DNA from: Isoetes taiwanensis
Taxonomy: Eukaryota; Streptophyta; Lycopodiopsida; Isoetales; Isoetaceae
Assembly (NCBI GenBank): GCA_021234155.1
Contig: JAJEKV010000087.1
Location: 2,849,242-2,913,241 of the forward strand
DNA: 64,000 nt
Direction of reading: 5' to 3'
Positions 55,249 to 64,000 of the stretch are shown one piece after another. Below the pieces are notes generated by a model. That model saw only the letters and a program-made list of their open reading frames with translations, searched no databases and had not been told where the DNA came from. The first letter of the stretch is position 1, and each line of letters starts with the position of its first letter. The translations under genes and the position numbers were made by a program.

Positions 55249-55768
55249 CACAAGACGCCGAACCCTTCTTCAGACGCTGAAACGAAGGGTTCATGCGTGA
55301 CGGAACGCAAAAAAAAAAAATATTTGAATTTGAAATTTGAATTGCGGCGTGCAATCAAAAAAAAAAAATACGTCTGTGAAACTTTTTTCGCGTACGCGAA
55401 ACAATATAAAACGGGAAGCAAAAAAAAAAAAAAAAAATTGAAATTTGAAAACCGCGTAGTTTAAACCTTCCGTTACGACGTCGTAAAGTTTTTCACAGAC
55501 GCAAAAAGTTTTTTCACAAGACAAAGCGGAAGGTTTCGCGACGTCGAACGGCCGAAATTTATTTTTTTTTTCCCCCAGACGCGGTTTTTATTTTTACAGA
55601 TCGCGGAAACTTTTCGCATTAACGAAACGAAGGTTTCGCGTACGCGAATGTTTTTTTCCGGCCGGCGACTAAAAAATACGTAAAATACGTTTTTTTTAAA
55701 AAATACATATTTTTTAACTTTATACGTCAGGAATTTGGATTTCGTACGTACAGAACCTATCCCTGCAA
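55249..55768. repeat. CpG-rich block with CGCGTACGCG palindromes and homopolymers
   Basis: It contains GGCGTCACAAGACGCC at the left, several TTTCGCGTACGCGAA-type words, A- and T-runs of 8-18 bases, and CAGAACCTATCCCTGC at the right. The last word and the palindromes link it to 25610-25842. CpG density is far above that of its surroundings. It could be a larger member of the same element family. Confidence 0.6.
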
Positions 55769-56026
55769 ATAAGACATGAAGTTGAATTGTATCAATGTGA
55801 TATTAGATATAAAATTCATAAAAATATATTTTCCATATATGTGCAGTTGTTCACGTAAGTCCTATATTTAAAAGTTGCACAATAATAGACCTGAAGGTAT
55901 GCTTTATGCCTTAATATCATCTGAAATTTGTTACAAAAAATTCATATGATATAGGCCTATCTGTGACCAGCTGAAAGACCAATCTTATGCGCATTGGCCT
56001 AAATAGTGATAGTAAGAAGCCTACAA

Positions 56027-56733
56027 AAACCTAAATTTAAACTTGATTCCTCTCACTTGAACTCTAATTCTTACCAGTCTAAAGGAATTGAACCTCTATA
56101 CCAGTTTTCTAAACAATTACCATTACTGGAACTACTCCATCCTAAGGTGGCGGTGCTTTGGTGGCAGATTCTTCACAGATGCCCTCGTGTGAACGTGCTT
56201 GTCCACAGATTTGATCCTCGAGTGTCAGCACTCTGCCCACTATGCAAGCAAAGGGACGAGACCATTGAGCATTGTTTCTTTTTATGTGTTCATCTCCAGC
56301 CTGTTTGGTCTTGGCTGCTTTCTCTTTTTCATGTGACATTGACAAGTCAGCAAGTGCTTCTGGCTATTTATCCGGATGCTTGGAATAAGTTGTGGAGTCA
56401 AGCATTTCATTTAGCATCAGGATGGTTGTGGTGGTCCATCTGGAAGCGCAGAAGACTGTGTATCTTTCAGGGTTTGGATATTCCTCCTGCAGTTGTCCTC
56501 CAGGACGCACAACCTAGAATCGCTAAGGCATACCATTGTTCCTCGCTTGCTCCCGCCAAGCGACAGTTGATATTTGAGTCCTATTTGTGTGTGATGTCTT
56601 ATGCATAGGCTGATGGTTCTACTCAATGGATCACGATTATCCTCTGAGACTTTATTCCCGCCTCTGCATTTGTATTTTGTTTTTGGCTTGGAGTTTCAAT
56701 AAAGTTTGTCGTTCTTCAAAAAAAAAAAAAAAC
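56027..56733 (+). mobile_element. 5'-truncated LINE with zinc-binding C-terminal domain
   Basis: One frame (to TAG at 56606-56608) reads PKVAVLWWQILHRC, ALCPLCKQRDETIEHCFF, and LASGWLWWSIWKRRRLCIFQ. This matches the zinc-binding domain that follows RT in plant L1-type LINEs (CPLC then ETxxHxFxxC). The 3' UTR runs to an A-run at about 56718-56732. RT and endonuclease are missing, as expected from 5' truncation on insertion. I could not find a target duplication. Confidence 0.8.
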
Positions 56734-56909
56734 AATCATATCAGAACACATGTCCTCAAATGATTCCTTCAAACACAAACCTTTCAATTCAATCCTTCTT
56801 TTCATAAAAATTTCCGTTATTTAGACAAGATTAAAAAGAGATAAACAAAGAAGCAACTAATCTTAGACAATTCATTTTACTGGTAAGCAGACTCTTTTCT
56901 TTCTTTGAG

Positions 56910-57099
56910 CTAGACAGCTATGTCATCCTTGGCACCATCATTTGCATTCACATCAATTCTTCCTGTTTCTTGTAAAACATTGTGTTCCTCCTCTTCACAT
57001 TTAGCTTTGCAATCAACAAAAAAAGAAATTACTTCATCCAATGCCATATATTTAAAAGGTGTTGCTCGGGCTATGGTTTCAGATACATGAATTCCAAAC
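56910..57099 (-). other. Possible last exon of an unknown gene
   Basis: On the minus strand, a T-rich stretch ending TGCTATGTAG|GTTTGG gives a good acceptor. The following frame, FGIHVSETIARATPFKYMAL, then DEVISFFVDCKAKCEEEE, runs to a TAG at 56912-56910. It has the look of a true C-terminal exon with an acidic tail. I do not recognise the family. Confidence 0.4.
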
Positions 57100-57239
57100 C
57101 TACATAGCAAAATATAAAATGCGATCAATTGTTTTACAATAGCAAAAGTTGGGAGGAGGAAAAACAAATATAATAGGAATCTACAACTTAAGGGACCATA
57201 TAAAGTACAAAATATCAATGTTATTCAATAGCATTTGCA

Positions 57240-57640
57240 AGAAAAGTATCACACCCCTAGCCCTCAAGTTTGAAACAGTTGTTGTATGAACAGGTTGGAG
57301 ATCCAATTGACTTTCCAAGGATGGATGCCATGTTTGACAATGGAGAGAGGTCTGGGAGGATGCCCTGATAATAAATCACAGTCTACCAGATGGTTCATGA
57401 GCCGCATATAATTTTCCAACTCTGAAACGAGGTCTGAGCAGGAGCATAGGTAGGGCAACGTGGGCATAGGTGAGCATAGGTGAACTTCAATATGAGTAAT
57501 AGTTTTAATTCAAATCCAGCAGTAACAACAATTCCTTCTTTGGAATAAATTTTTACCGATTGACTAAGTAGTGGAAAAAATGTATCAAATTTACATGGCA
57601 TGCATTGAAAAATGCCTCTGGGATGCATCCCTTACAAGAA
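57240..57640 (-). other. Exon-like frames, unknown gene
   Basis: Minus-strand frames near 57467-57264 (ELENYMRLMNHLVDCDLLSG) and 57628-57560 (SQSVKIYSKEG) may be further exons of the gene ending at 56910. Frames change between them and splice sites are uncertain. Confidence 0.25.
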
Positions 57641-58030
57641 TTTGCTCAAACTTTCAGCATCAGCTCACAAACTATTACTATTCTGATATAACTGATTGCC
57701 TATTTCTGTACATGGCAGCTATACCCACTTTGGTATACAAATGGGAAGAAAAATAATCTTTAAAGAGGCAAAAATATAAAATATAAAATAAAATATAAGG
57801 CCCACAAAGTAAGGAAAGAGCTAAACATGTGTGACAGTATGAAGCAACCTCTCTTACACGAGGCATATAAACAGTAAAATCATCATAATCATTCTACAAA
57901 TTTTAGCACTTAAAGAGCAATCTTGTGTTCATTTCAACCAGACATATCTCCAATGCTATTCTGCTCAATTAAGTAGGTATAGTATTAGAAAAATAATCTT
58001 TAAAGCGGCAAAAATATAAAATATAAAATA
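57641..58030. other. Duplication junction region
   Basis: The word AAAAATAATCTTTAAAGAGG and the AATATAAAATATAAAATAAA after it occur at about 57752-57795 and again at 57988-58030, immediately before the second unit begins. The junction therefore carries a 44-base repeat of nearby AT-rich sequence, plus the shared AAACGTGGG at the breakpoint. Confidence 0.6.
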
Positions 58031-58189
58031 AACGTGGGCATCTTGTAATACTGTGTTGTTCTATTGCAGAATGAGGACCAGCATCTCTTCAACTGTCCGA
58101 CACATTCCAGGGCCGAGATGTGCATGTAGCCTGGCCTAGATGGCAAACCATCATCTGATAAGGCTCTGTAGATATCCCGAGCAGAGTAA

Positions 58190-61100
58190 GGGCCATTTCA
58201 CACTAGGGGGTTAAACTCCGTTATGTTAGGAAAAACTAGCTATCTGGCCTTCACATAGGTGTCGTTAGGAGATTCCGTTAAGTTAAGAGAGGGTTAAAAG
58301 ATAACGGTTCAGTTAAGCTTAATGGTGCCAAAAAATGGCGACGTAAGTTAACCCCTCCCATCGAAAGCATCCCTTAAGCACCGTTACAAAGCTCGGCGTC
58401 AAATCGCGTTTCTCCATCTCTCAGAGCATACCAGCTTCTTCCGGCTTGGAGCTTGTGAAGGTTACAGCCGAACTTCCAGAGTCCAACTTGCTTTTTCCAG
58501 GTAAGGAATCGATTCTTTGTATATCAAATGCTTTTTTCAAAATCATTTTCAAGAGGGGTTTGAGAGATCGTCTCTACCATCTTCCTTTTGTCCTCCACCA
58601 TTTCATATCCAAGATTTTTTTCTCGATTGTTTTGGGTTTGAATGGTCATCCTCCCTCATCTTCTTTTTGTCCCCACCATTTGTTTCATAATCAGATATAT
58701 TCATTCCAATTGCTTTGATGAATCTTCATATTTTAAATGCATTTAAGCTTTCATATGATACTAGATGTTTATGCCATGCAACAAGATGGTAGATGCTACA
58801 AATAGCACAGGCCCTACAAATAGTACAGGTACAGGTGCTGTATTGAGTTTTAATTTAAACAGGAACAATGCTGTATTGAGTTTTAATTCAAACAAGATGT
58901 CTGTAGTATTCATTCAAAGATAGATTGGTGTTGTCCTTATTTTCAGATCCGTAATCAACAGCATACTTTTTTCTCGCATCAACAGAGGCCTAGAAGCTTG
59001 AGGCTTTCAACATGAGGAAAAGCAGGAATAGCACCCGAAGGAAGAGCAAATACGCATATATTTAAGGATTTATGAAGAGATCTGGTCTGGCTTCTAATAA
59101 GAGGCAACTGGAAGGATACCAGAGAGGCACAGAATCCATGGCAAGCAGGAGAATCCATGGCACAGAAGGAGAATCCGTGGCATAGCCCATTGCATTGTTT
59201 CTGATAGCTTCTTTTTCAATTCCTTTTGCGAAACCAGCGATTGGCATCCAAAGAGAGGTCACTAGTAATGCTGAAAGCTCAAGGGTATTCATCAGCACTA
59301 ATATAGCTGATTTCTTTGAAGCTGAGGAGCACATAAAAAATATTCAAGAAGTTTCGACATCCAATGCAACCAGGTTCAGTAATGTATCTTTAAGATAATT
59401 ATATAACTGAAATCTCATTTCTACTGTCTTCGCTTAAATTTGTAGCACTTGCTCTCTTTGGGGCATAACTAGGAATTTTAACATGATCTTTCAAGAAATG
59501 GAAACTTGGCTTCTAAACCTTGATAGTTTGCTTGTGTAGATCCACGGTTTTGCTATCATTGCTTCTGAAATTAAATTATAGCCTAGCTACTGTTGGTAGA
59601 TTGCATGGTTTTGTTGCTTATAATCTGGAAATTTTGTTGCTTATACCGCCTACAAATGGTAAGGAAGTATGGGTTGAAAAATTGCAGTGAGTAATGCATT
59701 TTATATGCTTATGGATTAGGTTATTCCTCTCCGAGGAGGTTTCCCTTTTATTATAACCATATGGGTAATCTTGTGGACATGTAAACGAGGCATGGCCTAC
59801 AATTTATTTTGAGCTCTTATAATTATTTGGTAAAGGGCGATGAGCCGAGTAGAGTTATAGCTTACCTGTCATTGCTGGTCTAGTTACCTTGTTTAAAGCT
59901 AACTTAGGCTTGGTTCAATGCAGGTAACCAACTTTACTCTTCCAAATATGCTCGTATTTGGATTTGGATGAAGTCTTGAACATTGGAGAAAATATTTCTA
60001 CTACAAGATCTGAGGAATTTCGCCTATTATGGTTTGTATTATGCTTTGATTAATTCTGGTAAGTGCATTAGCAGAACACGTGGATAAATATCTTGTAACA
60101 TGGGTCCAACTTTGATGAATTCTAAACTGGATATGAACATCTGAGGTAATTCTATGGATTTGGATTAATAATTGATCTATTATCTTGTTGTAATCTGCTA
60201 GTTATGCTTAATGGAAGAAAGAACATTTGCAATTGATTTTGAGCAGTTGTCTATGGTACGAGATTTAATAATCTAAATATAGAATGTATAGTCTGGAGTT
60301 TTTTCCAGAAAAAATATATCCAGTGTATAATTATGCTTACATTTGAGCACAGAGAGAAACTGACATGCAAATATTTGTTGATTTAATTGCTTAAGAATGT
60401 ATTCGCCTAAATACAGCAGTGTATTAGAAATTCAAGTTACACGGAATTGGTGAACATTTGCATAAGCATGCTTATGGATTATGATCTTAAACCGGCATGA
60501 AATAGGTTTTTCTTGCATGTCTTTAAGTCATGAAGGCTCCCCCTAGTTTGACTAGGGACTGATAAGTTCTCTTTGGCTTTAAGCTTTATGTTTAAGGCCA
60601 AGGGAATGGTCTTTTGGGAACGGAAAGGCTTCGGAACTTTTTTCTATTCTTTCATAATTTCGATTCACTTAACAAGAGGGAAATATCACAAAAAAGCAAT
60701 GAAATAAAACCATAGCAAAATACCATTAAAACAAAATAACATTCTATTTTGTTCTTAAAATCACTTTTGTAGGTAAATAACCATTTGCAATATCTTTACA
60801 AAATAACATTCTATTTTGTTCTTAAAATCACTTTTATAGGTAAATAACCATTTGCACTTCTTCTATAGATCATGCAAGTTCAACAATGCAAGATACTTAT
60901 GTTTGATTTTTGTTATGTTAGGTGTAATGTAACTTAACGACGTCATGTAGTGTGAAGTGATTTATAACGGTTTTCGTTAGGTTAGGTATAACATAACCTA
61001 ACAGTGTCGTGCAGTGTGAAGTAATTTTTTAACGGTTTTCGTTAGATTAAATGTAATGTAACCTAACGGTATCTTGCAGTGTGAAGTGTTTTATAACGGT

Positions 61101-61203
61101 TGCCGTTATGCTAATTTTTAATCTAACGGATAGTGTGAAGTGAAATCTTATTCCTGTTAGATTAAAAATTTAACCTAACATAACGGCCAGTGTGGAATGG
61201 CCC
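58190..61203. mobile_element. PIF/Harbinger-like TIR element, copy 2
   Basis: It has the same ends and the same TAA flanks (58187-58189 and 61204-61206) as copy 1, and the same flanking DNA. It was duplicated with the segment, not inserted independently. It carries small indels relative to copy 1 near 58320-58400 and 58690-58710. Confidence 0.75.
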
Positions 61204-61982
61204 TAAGACGGTTTCATATCCAACCTCCATATTTCTTCTGAACCTTCTTCTCCAGAGAGCATGTTTATTTGGCCCATGATCTTTTTGAATACCATTCTGT
61301 CAAAATGGGTGCCCCCAATCAGGTTCTGTAGCCTGGTCCAGGACCACCATGCTTCACGAATTGGGTCCCATAAATGCTTGATGCAAATTATGCCAAAGGC
61401 TTTCCACTTCCTGCATATCCTTGGATGCATTAGCGCCAGCAGGCAATAAAAGACAGTAAACATACCTGACACCAAAACAAGTGCTGACAGCCTCCAGTGA
61501 ACCCTCTATCAATTTATCTCATTGTAATTGATTAACGTCCTCTCATTATCAATAGTAAAACATTTCATTCGATTATACACCCTGCTCCTTATAATTTATG
61601 GTTATGAAATGGATTTCAAGAAATTAGCAATTATGTACCTCTATATAAAGCAATCATCTATCTTTTCTGGCCAACAAAGAATTGAAGACCATGGATTATT
61701 CACATCTCTGTAATACATGGATTGCGTTTGTTGGGGCTGGAAAACTGCTGATTTTGCACCTGAAGAACGGCCTGATATTGGATTGCAAACTGCTGGGCCT
61801 GATTCTGCTGTTGGTTCTGTAACTGCATGAGCGGATCTTGGTGAGGATGTTGGAATGTGGATTGTGGTGAAGGCTGGAATGGATTGGTGTGCCCATTAAG
61901 GGGGAATGTTGGAATGTTGGAGTATGTGTAATGGGCACATATAAAGAATGACTCAGTGGAAGAATATTGAAAGCCCATCAAA

Positions 61983-62054
61983 GGGCCAGTAGCTCAGTGG
62001 TAGAGTACTTGGCTTGCAAGCAAGAGGTCGTGGGTTCGATCCCCAGCCTGTCCA
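61983..62054 (+). tRNA. tRNA-Ala(UGC)-like sequence, copy 2
   Basis: It is identical to the sequence at 50153-50224, including the mismatched stem bases, as expected from the segmental duplication. Confidence 0.5.
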
Positions 62055-62250
62055 CCCAATCATAGAAGGCTCATTTCTCAACAGAGAAGGCGCAATTCAG
62101 CATGCTATTCAAATTATCTGCACAAGGCTGCCTGATTCTATTCATCAAGTTTAACTGAAAAACTGTAAATCACAGAGAAACACAGTATCGAATGGAGGAT
62201 AAGGGCGTGGGCTGCTCGCAATTAAAACCAGAGGCAACGAACAGTGGGTG

Positions 62251-62745
62251 ATGAATCAAATCCCGCACATGAATTATAGATGGAGCATGATGCCGCACCT
62301 TAACTTATACTTCATAGCTATTCAAATTGGCGGATTTGTGCTTATTTTGATCTGTGTTTCGCTCAGTCGGGATAATGTTTGTGCTCTGAGGGGGAAAAAA
62401 TTTAAGGAAAACTCTGTTATCATCATTTACTGCCATAATTTATCCATGTTTTTCGATTCCCGTCTCTCCGTAGTAAACGTAAATCTGGTTCTATATTCAA
62501 AGAGCGAAATGAAATTACTCTATCAGTATCTTCTGCAACACCCCAGGAAATGCTTTTACCATCTATTCCATCTATTTTCCAGTAGAGGGCAGACGAGGCA
62601 GGCCCTGCTTGCTCTCCAAAATAGAGCTCTGTTCTCTCAGATACTCTGTCTAATCACTATTTCTGCTTACTGCCTATGGGCGCTGCATGCCAAATCATCA
62701 AACACACCCAATTTCTACCATACAGACCTGCATGGCCACTGCTAG
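62251..62745 (+). CDS. 165-aa putative membrane protein, copy 2
   Basis: Its translation is the same as that of the ORF at 50462-50956. Conservation of the frame between units says little about function, because the duplication looks young throughout. Confidence 0.45.
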   Translation: MNQIPHMNYRWSMMPHLNLYFIAIQIGGFVLILICVSLSRDNVCALRGKKFKENSVIIIYCHNLSMFFDSRLSVVNVNLVLYSKSEMKLLYQYLLQHPRKCFYHLFHLFSSRGQTRQALLALQNRALFSQILCLITISAYCLWALHAKSSNTPNFYHTDLHGHC

Positions 62746-63377
62746 TTCTCATGCCTATAAACATGTATTTTTCAATCCCGCAGACTCAAATCGAAAGCCT
62801 AGAAAGGAGCATTTGAAGCAGGGCAAATCAAAATGCCGGAAATAGAAATGCGTTCAGCATCGCCCAGCTCATCGCCATAGCCGGAATCTGCTATCTGACT
62901 TTTTAAAGAAAGGCTTGCCATGCATAGCAGAAAAGCGGCAAGATTATTCCAGAAGAGCAGAAGAGGAGCGAGTCGACCTTTCTGGAAAACACGAATGCCA
63001 CATCATTGAAATATCCGAGATAAAATAAATGCCCATTGGCACTTTTTAATTCATGGTCTTCTTCCAGCTTCCTAGCATTTTCAACAAAAATATTGTAATA
63101 AAAAAATAAAATATGTGGTACTTAGCGCCACCTCATAACTCATAAGGTGACATTTAATTTCCTATAAGTTTTTATAATAAATGCGGTGCCACCTTAACTC
63201 CATTAATTGTGGTGCAATTTCTTTGCACCTTCCTTAAGCTTAAATCAATGGCCAAGATTTAACTTCCCCCATATCCGACGGTTCAGGGATGTGGTGCATG
63301 CCCCCATGCATGCCCATTCATGCCCTCCATCAAATCTGAGGGCCACAAATGCGCCACCTCAAGATTTGGAGGGCCAG

Positions 63378-63510
63378 GATTGATGTCTATATACACCCTA
63401 AAAATGATGCCCCCCATCCGATATACCTATATATACAAGAAACTTATCGCGGCCGCCGCCGCGAACGTTTCTCTTCCCCTTGGCCGCTGCGAAAATCGGG
63501 TGCAGCTAAA
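63378..63510 (+). repeat. Dispersed repeat with GC palindrome, copy 2
   Basis: This is the counterpart of 51590-51720 in the second duplicated unit. Confidence 0.55.
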
Positions 63511-63845
63511 TCAAATCAGAGAAATCGTAAAATGAAGAGCTAAAGGGATCTTGGCATCATATGTTTTGTGGCCAGATATATCTATAGATGCAGCTTCCAT
63601 TGCCAAAAGCTCCTTAAGGCGGCTCATCTGCAGTTAAAAAGACCAGAGAAATGGACATAGATCAAAATGTTTGGCTTGAAATGCAAGCGCTTTAACCGTT
63701 TGGTCGGAAATATGAATGGGCTCGGGATTTAGACATCACATTCTAGGACAACCTTTATAAAAGTTTATTAGCTTCAACTTCAAATCAGGCGACCTCTCTA
63801 TATCGTGCCAAAACCGAAAGTGTTGCTACATTTTTTTTTCTCGAG

Positions 63846-64000
63846 GGGATGCGATGGGTCGGTTCGATGGGTCGATTCACGGGTGGCTTCAGCGGCAAAT
63901 AATAAGGCAAAAAGGAATGCGGATATTCTTGTCATTTAGGAGATAGATTCGATCGAATAAACAAGGCAAAAGATGCGATGGAGGCCCAAAGTGTCACGCG
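63846..64000 (+). pseudogene. Class III peroxidase fragment, copy 2, cut by the window end
   Basis: It corresponds to 52056 to about 52210. It contains GGATGCGATGGGTC and GGCAAATAATAAGGCAAAAA, with more substitutions than the rest of the duplication. It ends with the window. Confidence 0.6.

Larger units (their letters stand above)
46196..58030 (+). repeat. Direct duplication, first unit (11.8 kb)
   Basis: From AACGTGGGCATCTTGTAATA at 46196 onward, sequence matches 58030 onward in the same order, at least to the window end (first unit 46196 to about 52210). The unit length is therefore about 11.83 kb, in direct head-to-tail orientation. The second half of this unit (about 52211-58030) has no partner in view, because the second copy runs off the window. 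Differences are few and clustered in short bursts of indels. Confidence 0.8.
58031..64000 (+). repeat. Direct duplication, second unit (partial)
   Basis: It repeats 46196 to about 52210, including the TIR element, tRNA-like sequence, 165-aa ORF and peroxidase exon. It lacks the about 40-bp local duplication found at 50363-50405 in the first unit. Divergence rises near the right end (63800-64000). Confidence 0.8.

Noticed and set aside
55225-55524. Lys-rich and Phe-rich ORFs on opposite strands
   Set aside because: They are produced by A- and T-runs in the CpG-rich repeat block.

Overview
This window is nuclear DNA from a land plant. It carries Copia-type retrotransposon genes with a Met-tRNA-like primer site, a plant LINE with a zinc-binding tail, foldback and TIR elements, and decayed fragments of PIN-LIKES (PILS), pentatricopeptide (PPR) and class III peroxidase genes. 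Very low gene density and deep nesting of repeats suggest a large genome. A fern or conifer fits best; this is inference, and no rRNA, organelle block or marker gene settles it.

Layout. 1-1779: unrecognised. 1780-10166: the most unusual object, a roughly 8.4 kb retroelement made of two near-identical 2.1 kb direct repeats around a 4.2 kb core. It encodes a basic N-terminal exon, a 533-codon protein of unknown type, and a reverse transcriptase with GIPMG and YIDD motifs, broken by one frameshift. Splice sites join the first exon in frame to ORF1, so it looks like an intron-bearing, Penelope-like element. 10167-15436: tRNA-like SINE heads and two LTRs of one family, one split by a hAT-like element. 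15425-15777: 3' end of a PILS gene. 15778-20874: short duplications and no clear gene. 20875-23640: a decayed LINE on the minus strand. 23641-27262: simple and degenerate tandem repeats, foldbacks and a SINE. 27694-29948: a gene for a multi-pass membrane protein, split by nested foldback elements.

30070-40935: two Copia elements. The first has only its primer site and gag. The second holds gag, protease, integrase, RT, RNase H and a 3' LTR, and has been hit by three later insertions whose edges can be read almost to the base: a TA-flanked MITE, a 2.15 kb TIR element carrying an array of AT-rich palindromes, and a solo LTR with a GAGAT target duplication. A PPR fragment lies between the two Copias.

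41110-46195: exon-like remnants, and a partial copy of a membrane-protein ORF interrupted by a foldback element. 46196-64000: a direct duplication with an 11.8 kb repeat unit; the second copy runs off the window. Each copy holds a 3.0 kb TIR element with TAA target duplications, a tRNA-Ala-like sequence, a 165-aa membrane ORF and a peroxidase pseudogene. Unique sequence in the first unit holds a possible Mpv17-like exon, a CpG-rich low-complexity block, a 5'-truncated LINE and exon-like ORFs on the minus strand.

There is no operon-like cooperation here. The window is mainly a record of successive transposition, duplication and gene decay.
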